The notes under the pieces are model-generated. The model did no database searches. It was not told where the DNA came from and worked only from the letters and a program-made list of their open reading frames with translations. From Cedecea colo (lineage in GTDB: Bacteria > Pseudomonadota > Gammaproteobacteria > Enterobacterales > Enterobacteriaceae): a DNA stretch of 64,000 nucleotides. Made by a program: the position numbers and the translations under genes. Where the stretch lies: positions 145,965-209,964 of the forward strand of contig NZ_SOYS01000009.1 of assembly GCF_011808225.1 (NCBI RefSeq). The letters run 5' to 3'. Of the stretch, positions 38,386 to 48,606 are shown one piece after another (the stretch's first letter is position 1; every line of letters starts with the position of its first letter).

Positions 38386-39134
38386 TGAAACGTTTTCTCT
38401 CCTTCTCGTTAATGGGTATTCTGGTCAGCCTGCTGTTTGTCACGCCGCAGGCGCTGGCGCAGCTGCCGGGCCTTGTCAGCCAGCCAATGCCAAACGGCGG
38501 CCAGAGCTGGTCGCTGCCGGTGCAGACGCTGGTGTTTATCACCTCGCTGACCTTCCTGCCCGCCATTTTGCTGATGATGACCAGCTTCACGCGCATCATC
38601 ATCGTATTCGGCCTGCTGCGAAACGCGCTCGGAACGCCTTCCGCTCCGCCTAACCAGGTGCTGCTGGGCTTAGCGCTGTTTCTGACCTTCTTTATTATGT
38701 CGCCGGTGTTCGACAAGATTTATACCGACGCCTATCAGCCGTTCAGTGAAAACAAAATCGAGATGCCGGAAGCGATTGAAAAAGGCGCTCAGCCGCTGCG
38801 CGAGTTTATGCTGCGACAGACGCGCGAAGCGGATCTGGCCCTGTTTGCTCGTCTGGCTAATACTCCTGAAATAGAAGGCCCGGAAGCGGTGCCGATGCGT
38901 ATTTTGCTCCCGGCCTATGTCACCAGCGAACTGAAAACGGCTTTCCAGATTGGCTTCACCGTGTTTATTCCGTTCCTGATTATCGACCTGGTGGTGGCAA
39001 GCGTGCTGATGGCGCTGGGGATGATGATGGTGCCACCGGCAACCATTGCCCTGCCCTTCAAGCTTATGCTGTTCGTGCTGGTTGACGGCTGGCAGCTGCT
39101 GGTCGGCTCGCTTGCGCAAAGCTTCTACAGTTAA
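38385..39134 (+). CDS. fliP: Flagellar export gate protein FliP
   Basis: FliP (249 aa) forms the pentameric export channel core. A cleavable signal peptide ([20 protein letters not shown], cut near residue 25, ALA-Q) is followed by four membrane helices; the family signature [26 protein letters not shown] block lies at about 55-78. Start overlaps the fliO stop by one base. Confidence 0.97.
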   Translation: MKRFLSFSLMGILVSLLFVTPQALAQLPGLVSQPMPNGGQSWSLPVQTLVFITSLTFLPAILLMMTSFTRIIIVFGLLRNALGTPSAPPNQVLLGLALFLTFFIMSPVFDKIYTDAYQPFSENKIEMPEAIEKGAQPLREFMLRQTREADLALFARLANTPEIEGPEAVPMRILLPAYVTSELKTAFQIGFTVFIPFLIIDLVVASVLMALGMMMVPPATIALPFKLMLFVLVDGWQLLVGSLAQSFYS

Positions 39135-39143
39135 GGTGAAACG

Positions 39144-39413
39144 ATGACTCCTGAATCGGTCATGATGATGGGCACCGAGGCGATGAAAGTTGCCCTGGCG
39201 CTCGCGGCACCGCTGCTGCTGGTCGCGCTGGTGACCGGCCTGATTATCTCTATGCTACAGGCGGCGACGCAGATTAACGAAATGACCTTGTCGTTCATTC
39301 CAAAAATCCTTGCCGTCTTCGTCACCATGATTGTGGCAGGCCCGTGGATGCTCAATCTGCTGCTCGATTATATGCGCACGCTGCTCACCAATTTGCCGAC
39401 GATGATTGGATGA
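39144..39413 (+). CDS. fliQ: Flagellar export gate protein FliQ
   Basis: FliQ (89 aa) has two membrane helices (about 16-39 and 52-73) and four copies surround the FliP5-FliR1 gate. The sequence [20 protein letters not shown] closely matches E. coli. AAGGTGAAACG precedes the ATG. Overlaps fliR by 4 bases (ATGA). Confidence 0.97.
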   Translation: MTPESVMMMGTEAMKVALALAAPLLLVALVTGLIISMLQAATQINEMTLSFIPKILAVFVTMIVAGPWMLNLLLDYMRTLLTNLPTMIG

Positions 39414-40195
39414 TCCACGTTGACAGCGACCAGTGGCTGAACTTACTGAGCATGGGCTTCTGGCCTTTTATACGTATCCTGGCGCTCATTAGCACTGCTC
39501 CTATCCTCAGCGAACGTTCTATATCGAAAAAGGTAAAAATTGGCCTTGCGCTGATGATTACCTGGATAGTCGCCCCGACGCTGCCGATGAGCGGCGTGAC
39601 TATTTTCTCGGCCGCGGGTTTCTGGCTTGCGGCGCAGCAAATCTTAATCGGCATTATGCTGGGCTTCACCATGCAGTTCGCCTTTGCCGTGATCCGTACC
39701 GCAGGAGAACTTATTGGCCTGCAAATGGGGCTTTCCTTCGCCACCTTCTTCGACCCCGGAAGCCGTCTGAATATGCCGGTGCTGGCGCGCTTTATGGACA
39801 TGCTGGCGATGCTGCTGTTCCTGACGTTTAACGGCCACTTATGGCTGATTTCGATGCTGGTTGATACCTTTCATACGCTGCCGATTGGCGGCGAGGCGAT
39901 TAATAGCAATGTATTTATGGCGCTTACCCGCGCAGGCGGGCTCATTTTTCTTAATGGGCTGATGCTTGCCCTGCCCTTAATCACGCTTTTGCTGACGCTT
40001 AATATCGCGCTGGGTTTGTTAAACCGTATGGCGCCGCAGCTTTCCGTATTTGTAATTGGTTTCCCGGTTACGCTTTCCATTGGCCTGCTGGTTATGGCCG
40101 CCTTGATGCCGCTAATTGCGCCTTTCGCTGAACATTTATTTAGTGAAATGTTTGATTTACTGGCGGATATAGTGAGTGAAATTCCTGCGCATTAA
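39410..40195 (+). CDS. fliR: Flagellar export gate protein FliR
   Basis: FliR (261 aa) completes the FliP-FliQ-FliR channel; about six membrane segments. [20 protein letters not shown] (about 107-126) and [20 protein letters not shown] (about 201-220) match E. coli. I use the ATG at 39410 because it overlaps fliQ as in relatives; the frame is open earlier, inside fliQ. It is the last gene of the operon. Confidence 0.97.
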   Translation: MIHVDSDQWLNLLSMGFWPFIRILALISTAPILSERSISKKVKIGLALMITWIVAPTLPMSGVTIFSAAGFWLAAQQILIGIMLGFTMQFAFAVIRTAGELIGLQMGLSFATFFDPGSRLNMPVLARFMDMLAMLLFLTFNGHLWLISMLVDTFHTLPIGGEAINSNVFMALTRAGGLIFLNGLMLALPLITLLLTLNIALGLLNRMAPQLSVFVIGFPVTLSIGLLVMAALMPLIAPFAEHLFSEMFDLLADIVSEIPAH

Positions 40196-40568
40196 CCTCT
40201 CTTTCTCTATGGCCTCTCTGAGGATATTCCTAAAAAGTTTTTTAAATAACATTTACCAGGATAACTCTGACGCGGGATATTAGATTTTACCGATCTCACA
40301 GTTCACAAGACTCACTTTACTTTGAGAACATTCCTGGCAAATTATACATAACTTTACGGGATAGTGATCTCGCCTGAAAATACTTCCGTAGCGTCATTTA
40401 TCTGCAACTCAAGCCGATGGCTGGAAAGCATTTTTCTTCGCCGTTTTACCTGAATGGAAGGAAATGTGCGGAAGTGCTGGCGGGGACAGTTGCGTAATCG
40501 GGGACGCTCAACACGGCGGCCTGCTGGTATCGTTGCTGAACGGATAATACACTTAGTGAGGGTTTGCT
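40196..40568. other. Intergenic region fliR-rcsA
   Basis: These 373 bases hold no gene. They carry the long AT-rich rcsA leader and promoter, with an RcsAB-like box at 40219-40232. The fliR terminator is not evident. Confidence 0.5.
40219..40232 (+). promoter_or_regulatory. Candidate RcsAB box upstream of rcsA
   Basis: TGAGGATATTCCTA matches the RcsAB consensus TAAGAATATTCCTA at 12 of 14 bases. E. coli and Klebsiella rcsA are autoactivated through such a box. It lies 337 bases before the rcsA start, farther than I would expect, so the exact role is inferred. Confidence 0.6.
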
Positions 40569-41192
40569 ATGTCAACGATTATTATGGACTTATGCAGTTA
40601 CACCCGGCTGGGGTTGACCGGCTATCTGGCTAGCCGCGGGATAAGAAAAAGACAAATTACCGATGTTCAGAATGTAGAAGAACTGGCCCAGGCATGTCAG
40701 TCACAGGCACCCAGCGTGGTGTTTATTAATGAAGACTGTTTTATTCACGACCCGCAAAGCAGTCAGCATATTAAGCAGATCATTAATCAGCATCCCGGCA
40801 CCCTGTTTCTGGTTTTCATGGCCATCGCCAATATTCATTTTGATGAATATCTGCTGGTCAGAAATAATCTGCTTATCAGTTCGAAATCCATTAAGCCGGA
40901 ATCGCTAGACGAAATTCTTGAAGAGTATTTAGCAAAAAATGCGCAATGCATCGGACATATTAATTTACCTACGCTTTCATTGAGTCGCACCGAATCAAGC
41001 ATGCTGAAAATGTGGATGTCCGGTCAGGGTACAATCCAGATATCCGATCAAATGAACATCAAAGCCAAAACGGTGTCGTCGCATAAGGGTAATATTAAGC
41101 GCAAAATAAAAACGCATAATAAGCAAGTGATATACCATGTGGTAAGGCTCACCGATAATGTCACCAACGGCATTTTTGTGAATCTGCGTTAA
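40569..41192 (+). CDS. rcsA: Colanic acid capsule co-activator RcsA
   Basis: RcsA (207 aa) pairs with RcsB to activate capsule genes and repress flhDC. N-terminal receiver-like domain without a phosphate site; C-terminal LuxR helix-turn-helix [20 protein letters not shown] and [20 protein letters not shown] (about 138-180). Known as a Lon substrate and as a gene silenced by H-NS and relieved by DsrA; the DsrA gene is 700 bases away. Confidence 0.97.
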   Translation: MSTIIMDLCSYTRLGLTGYLASRGIRKRQITDVQNVEELAQACQSQAPSVVFINEDCFIHDPQSSQHIKQIINQHPGTLFLVFMAIANIHFDEYLLVRNNLLISSKSIKPESLDEILEEYLAKNAQCIGHINLPTLSLSRTESSMLKMWMSGQGTIQISDQMNIKAKTVSSHKGNIKRKIKTHNKQVIYHVVRLTDNVTNGIFVNLR

Positions 41193-41205
41193 GTAACCAA
41201 AATTA

Positions 41206-41302
41206 TGTCGGGTGGCGCGACGCTTACCCGACCTGGATAAATGCCGCCCCTTTCCGCCAGCGAATGCACCCCAGGATGGATAAGCGAAGCGTTATCCAGC
41301 GG
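41206..41302. repeat. REP-like palindromes between rcsA and dsrB
   Basis: GTCGGGT...ACCCGAC (about 41208-41231) and GGATAA...TTATCC (about 41277-41299) are two short inverted repeats in the convergent gap between rcsA and dsrB. They look like enterobacterial intergenic palindromes that may also stop transcription; neither has a T-run. Confidence 0.45.
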
Positions 41303-41326
41303 ATAGTTCCCGGCCCATTTTCCGGG

Positions 41327-41611
<285 letters not shown>

Positions 41612-41648
41612 CTATACTTAAGGCTGTTGCGTTGCAGGAGGATAAGGC

Positions 41649-41882
41649 ATGAAGACCGCAAAAGCGTTCAGCGAAAAGGTACATCGTGAGGACAAGGTTG
41701 ACGTCGATGCCCTGCTGGCGGCGATCAACGAAATCAGCGAGAGCGAGGTGAAGCGTGCGGATAATGAAGAGGATCCGCACCGGGTCAGCGTCGACGGACG
41801 CACATGGCACACCTACACCGAGCTTGCGGAAGCCTTTGAACTGGATATCCACGATTTCAGCGTCAGTGAAGTGAACAGATAA
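41649..41882 (+). CDS. yodD: YodD, stress-linked small protein
   Basis: The 77-residue protein matches E. coli YodD (VDVDALLAAINEISESEV; ELADAFELDIHDFSVSEVNR at the end), reported to be induced by peroxide, cadmium and acid. GGAGGATAAGGC precedes the ATG. Its 3' end abuts the sRNA gene dsrA on the other strand, so the terminator of DsrA lies just after the yodD stop. Confidence 0.92.
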   Translation: MKTAKAFSEKVHREDKVDVDALLAAINEISESEVKRADNEEDPHRVSVDGRTWHTYTELAEAFELDIHDFSVSEVNR

Positions 41883-41884
41883 AG

Positions 41885-41975
41885 AAAAAACATCCCGGCC
41901 GGGGAGCCGGGATGGAAAAGCATGATTCATGCAAGAAGCATTTGAAATTCGCTACATCAGGAAATCTGATGTCGA
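41885..41975 (-). ncRNA. dsrA: DsrA regulatory small RNA
   Basis: On the minus strand ACATCAGATTTCCTGATGTA, then CGAATTT...ATGCTTCTTGC, then a terminator stem CATCCCGGC/GCCGGGATG with a T-run, follows the three-stem layout of E. coli DsrA. Stem 1 with the rpoS-pairing bases (CATCAGATTTCCTG, CGAATTT) is kept; stem 2, which pairs with hns in E. coli, is changed. DsrA with Hfq activates rpoS translation at low temperature. Its promoter TTGTTT-N16-TAATGT lies just upstream (about 41986-42013). The place between rcsA/dsrB and mpgP is as in E. coli. Confidence 0.9.
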
Positions 41976-42164
41976 TAACCACATTACGGCAAATTTTTTG
42001 TAAAACAAGGTTATATTTTCGGCGTGAATAGCTCCCATTCAATATATTCACCACAATTTTCCTTCATAAAACCCCGGAGGCGCCTGCTTTCCGGTAACGA
42101 TTCCGTTTTACCGAAGCGTCAATCCCCGGCATTTAATTAAGAATAATCCTACTGAGGAATCCCG

Positions 42165-42980
42165 ATGCCACATTTGCACGACTCGCTGCTTATTGTCTCC
42201 GACCTTGACGGTACGCTGCTGGACTATCACACCTACCGTTGGGAAGCCGCGAGCGGCTGGCTGGGCATATTCAGGCAAAAGGATATCCCTCTGGTCCTGT
42301 GCAGCAATAAAAGCGCCGCTGAGATTATTGAATGGCAAAAAGAGTTGGGTATTATCGGGCAATCGTTTATCGCTGAAGATGGCGCGGTGATACAGCTCGA
42401 TGCGCGCTGGGCCGGCAGCGAAAGCTTTCCACGGCGGATTGCAGGCTTTCGTCACGAGGAGCTGATGGACCTGCTCAATAATCTTCGTAGCCAGTACGGG
42501 TTTAAATTCACCTGCTTTGCGGATGTGGATGTAAATACCCTCGTTGAATGGACGGGGCTAACGCACAAACAGGCGGCTCTGGCGCGGCTAAGGGAAGCCT
42601 CCGAGGCTTTTATCTGGCGAGACTCGCAGGAGATGTTCAGCGCTTTTGCCGAACGCATAGCGGAGCTGGGCCTGATGCTGGTTCAGGGCGGGCGCTTCTG
42701 GCATGTGATGGGCGTTCAGGGCGATAAGGGCCAGGCATTGCGCTGGCTGTACCAGCAGTATCAGCAAAACGAGGGTAAAACCTACACGACAATCGGCCTG
42801 GGCGATGGCCCGAATGACGCCATGCTGCTTGATAACGTTGACTACGCCGTGGTGGTAAAAGGTTACAGCCGTGAGCCCGTTATTTTGCGTAATGATAACC
42901 CTGCGCGGGTTTATCATAGCCTCCATTATGGTCCGCAGGGCTGGAAGGAAGGCCTGGATTACTTTATCCCTTCCAGCTAA
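42165..42980 (+). CDS. mpgP: Mannosyl-3-phosphoglycerate phosphatase, HAD family
   Basis: The 271-residue HAD hydrolase matches E. coli YedP/MpgP. HAD motif I VSDLDGTLLDYH (about 11-22, Asp nucleophile and acid), motif III Lys and motif IV GLGDGPNDAML (about 210-220) are clear. The family dephosphorylates mannosyl-3-phosphoglycerate to mannosylglycerate, but no synthase gene is near, so the physiological substrate here is uncertain. Confidence 0.92.
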   Translation: MPHLHDSLLIVSDLDGTLLDYHTYRWEAASGWLGIFRQKDIPLVLCSNKSAAEIIEWQKELGIIGQSFIAEDGAVIQLDARWAGSESFPRRIAGFRHEELMDLLNNLRSQYGFKFTCFADVDVNTLVEWTGLTHKQAALARLREASEAFIWRDSQEMFSAFAERIAELGLMLVQGGRFWHVMGVQGDKGQALRWLYQQYQQNEGKTYTTIGLGDGPNDAMLLDNVDYAVVVKGYSREPVILRNDNPARVYHSLHYGPQGWKEGLDYFIPSS

Positions 42981-43008
42981 CCGCGCTTACTTACGGAGTA
43001 AGCCTGCA

Positions 43009-43040
43009 TAAAAATACCCGGTCAGCAGCCGGGTATTTTC
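43009..43040. terminator. Bidirectional terminator mpgP/yodC
   Basis: AAATACCCGG pairs with CCGGGTATTT around TCAGCAG, with A- and T-runs on both sides. It ends both convergent genes. Confidence 0.88.
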
Positions 43041-43044
43041 GCAT

Positions 43045-43227
43045 TCAACCTTGTAGCCGTTCCCTCTCTTCCTCCGTGGGCGCCAGATCATCCTCACGGA
43101 AGGCCTCGCGCTTTACGCCATAACCGTCATACCAACGACACTCCACCATGCCGTTGGAAAATCCGGTAACGATCATCCTTGGGCCACCATTCTTAGGCTG
43201 GACTTCATCGCTGACCACATAGACCAT
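43045..43227 (-). CDS. yodC: YodC small protein
   Basis: The 60-residue protein matches E. coli YodC (VVSDEVQPKNGGPRMIVTGF; MVECRWYDGYGVKREAF), a DUF2158-like small beta-barrel protein found also in phages and island edges. GGAGGCAGTT precedes the ATG. Function unknown. Confidence 0.9.
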   Translation of the reverse strand: MVYVVSDEVQPKNGGPRMIVTGFSNGMVECRWYDGYGVKREAFREDDLAPTEEERERLQG

Positions 43228-43319
43228 AACTGCCTCCGGTATCAGGGGTGAAAACTTTTACAGTTATAGTCAAAAAGCAGCATTTTTGCCCGTTCCTGAG
43301 CGCAAATTTATGCAAATTC

Positions 43320-44240
43320 TTAATGCGCAGCCTTACCGCGCAGATGGTTTATCCCGTTTATAGCCGCCAACACTACCGCACCGACAATAAAGCCGAGCAC
43401 CATATTGACCAGCGTCGGGGCCAGCAGATGAATCACACCGCCTGCTTTTTCGGCCCAGTGTTCAATTGCGTGGTGTAAAGCGGGAATACCGTGGACCAGA
43501 ATCCCACCGCCGACAAGGAACATCGCCAGCGTGCCGACAATGGTAAGAAACTTCATCAGCCATGGCGCCAGCAACAGCAGCGCTTTACCCAACCCCTGTG
43601 CAATCTGCGAGCGTTTCTCCGCCAGCCAGTAGCCCAAGTCGTCAAGCTTCACTATCATCCCTACCAGGCCATATACGGCCACGGTGACCAGAATCGCGAT
43701 ACCTGCAAGCACTACAATCTGGTTCAGTAGCGGCGCATCCGCCACGATGCCCAACGTAATGGCAACAATTTCGGCCGAGAGGATAAAATCGGTGCGTATA
43801 GCGCCTTTAACTTTATCCTTTTCATAAACCATCGGGTCCTGCGCGGCGATGGCATCAAGACGAGCTTTCTTCTCTGCAGGCGTCTCCTTGTGTTTGCGGG
43901 CATGTAAACTGTGAATGACCTTCTCAACGCCTTCAAAACACAGGAACGCACCGCCAACCATTAATAGCGGCGTTATCGCCCAGGGCGCAAAAGCGCTGAT
44001 AACCAGCGCAAGCGGCACCAGAATAAGTTTATTGAGAAACGATCCCTTCGCCACGCCCCATACTACCGGCAGCTCGCGGTTAGCGCGCACCCCAGAAACC
44101 TGTTGGGCATTGAGCGATAAATCATCTCCTAATACGCCAGCGGTTTTTTTTGCCGCCACCTTTCCCATCAGCGAGATATCGTCCAGCAGCGTGGCAATAT
44201 CATCAAGGAGCGTTAATAAGCTACTTCCGGCCAAAATCAT
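43320..44240 (-). CDS. yedI: YedI, DUF808 membrane protein
   Basis: The 306-residue inner-membrane protein matches E. coli YedI ([20 protein letters not shown] at the start; the [22 protein letters not shown] block near 255). About six to eight hydrophobic segments; function unknown. It is isolated, between yodC and the divergent yedA. Confidence 0.92.
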   Translation of the reverse strand: MILAGSSLLTLLDDIATLLDDISLMGKVAAKKTAGVLGDDLSLNAQQVSGVRANRELPVVWGVAKGSFLNKLILVPLALVISAFAPWAITPLLMVGGAFLCFEGVEKVIHSLHARKHKETPAEKKARLDAIAAQDPMVYEKDKVKGAIRTDFILSAEIVAITLGIVADAPLLNQIVVLAGIAILVTVAVYGLVGMIVKLDDLGYWLAEKRSQIAQGLGKALLLLAPWLMKFLTIVGTLAMFLVGGGILVHGIPALHHAIEHWAEKAGGVIHLLAPTLVNMVLGFIVGAVVLAAINGINHLRGKAAH

Positions 44241-44406
44241 TATCCTTTTTCGTTACGTTGCTTTTTAGTATGGAGCAAAACCCGGCACACGAAAATTAAA
44301 AGCCTGTGTCAACGAAAATTAACAAAACAATAACAATTAAAATCCTCGCCAGGCGGATAGTTTTAACGTTAACTATTGAGCTTGTCACCGCAGGCCGTGA
44401 GGAAGT

Positions 44407-45324
44407 ATGCGCGTTCGTTCAGGTCAACTATTACCGCTGACAGCAGCGCTTTTTGCGCTGTATATCATCTGGGGATCCACTTATTTCGCTATCGCTATCG
44501 GGGTGAAAAGCTGGCCGCCGTTTATGATGGCGGGCGTGCGGTTTATAAGCGCTGGCGTGCTTTTGCTGAGCGTACTGTTATTGCGGGGGCATAAACTACC
44601 GGCAATAAAGCCTCTGCTAAATGCCGCCTTGATTGGCGTGCTGTTGCTCGCCGTGGGCAACGGGTTTGTGACCGTTGCGGAACATCAGCACGTTCCTTCC
44701 GGTATTGCGGCGGTGATGGTTGCCACCGTGCCGCTGTTTACCCTGTGCTTTAGCCGCCTGTTCGGCATCCCAACGCGCAAGCTTGAATGGCTGGGCATCG
44801 CGATTGGCCTGGCGGGGATAGTGCTACTTAATAGCGGCGGAAACCTGAGCGGCAATCCCTGGGGCGCCGGGCTTATCCTGATTGGCTCCCTGAGCTGGGC
44901 GTTTGGCTCTGTCTATGGCTCGCGCATTGAACTGCCGGCCGGGCTGATGGCCGGTGCGATTGAAATGCTGGCCGCCGGTATTGTGCTGCTTTGCATCTGC
45001 GCGGCTACGGGCGAACGCCTGAGCGCCATGCCAACAACCGCAGGCCTGCTGGCCGTAGGCTATCTGGCGCTGTTCGGCTCGATTATTGCCATCAGCGCTT
45101 ATATGTACCTGATCCGCAATGTCGCTCCTGCGGTGGCGACCAGCTACGCCTACGTTAACCCTGTCGTGGCCGTGCTTCTCGGGACGGGATTCGCTGGCGA
45201 AAGCCTGTCTTCCGTCGAATGGCTGGCGCTGGGCGTGATTATCTTCGCGGTTGTGCTGGTGACGCTGGGGAAATATCTGCTGCCCCCAAAGCCGGTAGTG
45301 AAAGCGTGTGAAACAGAGCAGTAA
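44407..45324 (+). CDS. yedA: YedA, EamA/DMT-family transporter
   Basis: The 305-residue protein has ten membrane segments in two EamA repeats (about 10-140 and 155-290) and matches E. coli YedA (ALYIIWGSTYFAIAIGVKSW near 18). DMT exporters move small metabolites or amino acids out; YedA's substrate is not established. It ends one base before the stop of vsr on the other strand. Confidence 0.92.
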   Translation: MRVRSGQLLPLTAALFALYIIWGSTYFAIAIGVKSWPPFMMAGVRFISAGVLLLSVLLLRGHKLPAIKPLLNAALIGVLLLAVGNGFVTVAEHQHVPSGIAAVMVATVPLFTLCFSRLFGIPTRKLEWLGIAIGLAGIVLLNSGGNLSGNPWGAGLILIGSLSWAFGSVYGSRIELPAGLMAGAIEMLAAGIVLLCICAATGERLSAMPTTAGLLAVGYLALFGSIIAISAYMYLIRNVAPAVATSYAYVNPVVAVLLGTGFAGESLSSVEWLALGVIIFAVVLVTLGKYLLPPKPVVKACETEQ

Positions 45325-45825
45325 TCAGCCCGCGGGTGGCGTTTGCCACCCGTCGTCATGAAGTTCATGAATGCCGAGCGTATCGATCTGCGCATGGTGA
45401 CCACCGCTGCAAATCCACTCTTCCAGCCTTTCCGTTAACGCCCCATCGCTGAGCTTTTCACGCCCTCTTAGCGCACATTCCCAGACCAGCAGCACGCGCC
45501 AGCCTTTCCCCAGCAGACGCCGGATATCGCGCTTATCGCGCTCAACGTTCTTACCAATTTTCTCAAGCCAGAATTCAGTGCGCGTGGCGGGCACTTTGAA
45601 CAGATAACAGGTGTGATGATGCCAGAAGCAGCCGTGGGTAAAGATAATGCAGCGATGGTTATCAATAATAAAATCGGGGCGACCGGCAAGCTGCTCGTCC
45701 TGCACACGAAACTCAAATCCGCATTCAGTGAGCAAGCCCGCCAGACGCTTTTCGATGGCCGTATCGCGTGTGGCAATAGCGCGCATATTTTTGCTGCGCA
45801 CGGCTTTGCTGTGTACATCAGCCAT
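45325..45825 (-). CDS. vsr: Very short patch repair endonuclease
   Basis: Vsr (166 aa) nicks the T of T:G mismatches left by deamination of Dcm-methylated cytosines, starting repair. The metal-binding Asp51-region motif (GRPDFIIDNHRCIIFTHGCFW, about 47-67) and zinc site are present. In E. coli vsr overlaps dcm; here a 12-base gap separates them, still within one operon. Confidence 0.95.
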   Translation of the reverse strand: MADVHSKAVRSKNMRAIATRDTAIEKRLAGLLTECGFEFRVQDEQLAGRPDFIIDNHRCIIFTHGCFWHHHTCYLFKVPATRTEFWLEKIGKNVERDKRDIRRLLGKGWRVLLVWECALRGREKLSDGALTERLEEWICSGGHHAQIDTLGIHELHDDGWQTPPAG

Positions 45826-45837
45826 CTTTCTCTCCTT

Positions 45838-47250
45838 TTAGCGTTTTTTCACCGCCAGCTTAATCTTCTCTTCCAGCAGTTTCGCCACGGCGGCAAAGGC
45901 AGGAACCACAACCGAGTTGCCAAACTGGCGGTAAGCCTGCGTGTCCGAAACCGGAATACGGAAGGGTTTTCCCTCTACCGTCTCAAAACCCATCAGCCGG
46001 GCACATTCACGCGGCGTTAAACGACGCGGACGGCGCACCTGATTTTCCGCATCGTTGAAGTCCAGCTCGCCAAGCGCTTTATCCCATCCACGGTCAATCA
46101 GAATTTCGGCACCGTCCTTGTAATAACGTGCCGAAAGCGTTCTTGCCACGCTCGCTGGATTAGCCGGATCCACCAGGCCATAGCCAAAACCGTTGCCTTT
46201 TGCCTGATGCTTTTTAGCGTAATTATAAAGGTATTTCCAAAGCGTAGGCGTGAGGATGTATTTGGCATCCACCGTTGGCTCAAGCAGCTCGCCAAAGGTT
46301 GGGCGGCGCTGCGGGTATAAAGCATCCAGCGCACGCAGCGTGAAATCCTGATGCAGGTTAAGATCGCGGCGGAAACCCACCAGCACAATACGTTCGCGGT
46401 GCTGCGGTAAAAAATGCTTCCCGTCGATGATCTTAGGATCGCTTGCGCCCGTAACGGCCGCATCGGCAATTTCATAGCCCAGGCCAGCAAGCGTTTCCAT
46501 AATGATACGGAAGGTATTGCCTTTATCGTGGCTCTTCAGATTCTTGACGTTTTCCAGCACAAAAATTGCCGGGCGCTTTGCATCAATAATACGAGCCACG
46601 TCGAAAAACAGCGTGCCCTGTGTTTCACAGGCGAAACCGTGGGCGCGGCCCAGCGCATTCTTTTTCGACACGCCAGCAAGGGAAAACGGCTGGCACGGGA
46701 ATCCCGCCAGCAAAACGTCATGTTCCGGCAATGTCGCCCGGATATGCGCCGCGGCTTCCTCATCGCTAAGATCCGGGCGATCGCTTTGCGTAATATCGCG
46801 AATATCTTCGTTGAATTTGTGCTGGTCGGGATCGCAGTACCAGTTGGCTTTATAGGTTCTTACCGCGTATTTATTCCACTCGCTGGTAAACACGCACTGT
46901 CCGCCAATCGCTTCAAACCCGCTGCGGATACCGCCGATACCGGCAAATAAATCGATAAAACGAAACGCGTATTTCCCGTGATGGGCGGGTGGAGAAGGCA
47001 GCATGCCCTTCAGCATTTTTATTTCAACATCGACCAGTCGCTTATTTGTCAGTTTGCCATTTACCCAGCGATTGATGGTTTCACGCGTCCAGTTACTGCC
47101 GCTGACGGCACGTAATACCTCTGCCACGACCTTTTGGTCATAGATCTCCAGAACCTTTTTCAAAAGGCACAGTTCTTCTTCTTGCTTATGGTTATCTGCG
47201 TCCCGTGACTGCTCAATAAGTTCATCAATAACCGGCTGTAACACTTGCAT
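45838..47250 (-). CDS. dcm: DNA cytosine-5 methyltransferase Dcm
   Basis: The 470-residue enzyme methylates the inner C of CCWGG. Motif [17 protein letters not shown] (about 88-103), the catalytic PCQPFSLAG motif (about 174-183) and [10 protein letters not shown] (about 224-233) match E. coli. The N-terminal 70 residues differ clearly from E. coli Dcm (helical, [20 protein letters not shown]). I start at the ATG at 47248-47250, which has GGAG 5 bases upstream; the longer frame is not supported. Same strand as vsr. Confidence 0.95.
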   Translation of the reverse strand: MQVLQPVIDELIEQSRDADNHKQEEELCLLKKVLEIYDQKVVAEVLRAVSGSNWTRETINRWVNGKLTNKRLVDVEIKMLKGMLPSPPAHHGKYAFRFIDLFAGIGGIRSGFEAIGGQCVFTSEWNKYAVRTYKANWYCDPDQHKFNEDIRDITQSDRPDLSDEEAAAHIRATLPEHDVLLAGFPCQPFSLAGVSKKNALGRAHGFACETQGTLFFDVARIIDAKRPAIFVLENVKNLKSHDKGNTFRIIMETLAGLGYEIADAAVTGASDPKIIDGKHFLPQHRERIVLVGFRRDLNLHQDFTLRALDALYPQRRPTFGELLEPTVDAKYILTPTLWKYLYNYAKKHQAKGNGFGYGLVDPANPASVARTLSARYYKDGAEILIDRGWDKALGELDFNDAENQVRRPRRLTPRECARLMGFETVEGKPFRIPVSDTQAYRQFGNSVVVPAFAAVAKLLEEKIKLAVKKR

Positions 47251-47524
47251 GCTAACTCCATCTGGGTTGAATGTGTGATGATTAATCACGGATTGAACCC
47301 TAGCATAGCGATCTGTTTATGTATACAGTACGCCTGTATCCTGAAGCGTTTATTATTGGATGCGGGAGCGCAATAATTGTCCAGGGTATATTTCAGAGGC
47401 CACAAAATTTAGCTTTAAAAAGATTCTGTTTCGTATCAGATATTTCTGTGCGCAGTTCATAACGAGGTTGTTATATATTTTTTAACGCAGCTAACAAAAT
47501 AGCGTCATAAAAAATACGGTCCTT

Positions 47525-48415
47525 TTAATTAGAACCGACGCTGCCTTGCACATTCTGTACAGGTATTTTACGCTCGGGCCCGCACCCTATCTTCTTTCGC
47601 AATAATCTCGGCCAGATAGCGGCCCAGTCAGAACCGTGAGCCATACCGGGCACGGTTTCAACCTGCACGCATCGTGTTCCCGCCGCGCGCTGAAAGCGTT
47701 TGGCCACTGCAGGAGGCACGGTATCATCCGCACCACCGCTGAAATGAATCTGCGGCATCGCGGCAAGCTTCGGAGCAATATTGATGGCATTGACGGCGTC
47801 AGGCATCGCTGAAACCCGGTGCAGCGTATTGATATAGGCAACGTCAAGATTACCGGCCACCGTGCGCAGCGACTGTACATCGGTTCGCTGGGCCGCCAGC
47901 AGCGCGGCAATGTTCCCACCGCCGGAATACCCTACCAGTTCGATTTTCGCCCCGGGGTAGCGTTGCACAACCTGACTGAGCGCGTTATTCATCGACTCGA
48001 TAACTAACGCTGAGAAACGCTTATCGGTCCACCAGGCTGGCGTACAGGCTGTGGGCAAGGGCACTCCGGCAAACTGGCAAGGACGTGCCAGGTAAAGCAC
48101 GTTATCAGAAGGATCGGCCATCGCCAGCATCAGGCCAACGGGGTTATGCGGCGTGGGATCGTCTGATGGACGCGAGCGACTCTTCCAGGCAAACCCGTCG
48201 CCCTCAATGTAGACCCGTAGTAATGTCACTGGCGGTGCGATTCGCTGCCAGGCGGCAAGCGTAAATCTGCCCGCCTGTAAATTTTCACCGTTCAGACCCA
48301 TTTTTTTCGCAAGTGTGCTATCGCGCGCAAATGGATCCTGCCCCACACAGCCACTAAGAAAAAAAAGCATACCAATCAATAACCAGGTGATGACGGGTTT
48401 ATTGAAAAGTCGCAT
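47525..48415 (-). CDS. Lipoprotein alpha/beta hydrolase
   Basis: The 296-residue protein has a lipoprotein signal (WLLIGMLFFLSGC, Cys23) and an alpha/beta-hydrolase fold: the nucleophile elbow GYSGGG (about 165-170), an oxyanion-type region, and an acidic-to-His stretch near DDTVPP (Asp about 232) and PGMAHGSDW (His about 262). This is a periplasmic or outer-membrane anchored esterase or lipase-like enzyme. It is divergent from the autotransporter gene with 191 bases between; that suggests a shared accessory unit. Substrate unknown. Confidence 0.72.
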   Translation of the reverse strand: MRLFNKPVITWLLIGMLFFLSGCVGQDPFARDSTLAKKMGLNGENLQAGRFTLAAWQRIAPPVTLLRVYIEGDGFAWKSRSRPSDDPTPHNPVGLMLAMADPSDNVLYLARPCQFAGVPLPTACTPAWWTDKRFSALVIESMNNALSQVVQRYPGAKIELVGYSGGGNIAALLAAQRTDVQSLRTVAGNLDVAYINTLHRVSAMPDAVNAINIAPKLAAMPQIHFSGGADDTVPPAVAKRFQRAAGTRCVQVETVPGMAHGSDWAAIWPRLLRKKIGCGPERKIPVQNVQGSVGSN

Positions 48416-48606
48416 TTAATTTCCTCAAAACGTGACGCAAATCGCCGAACACTTGAAAACCTGATGGTTACCAGAAGAAATAATTAAACGGAGCTTATTG
48501 TTTTTTGCAACCAAATGTATATTCTGCGCCGGAATGGAATCAGATTAGTCTGAACCCGGTTCAAACCTGTACATTAATTGATTAAGCAACATCGCGACGG
48601 AACACC

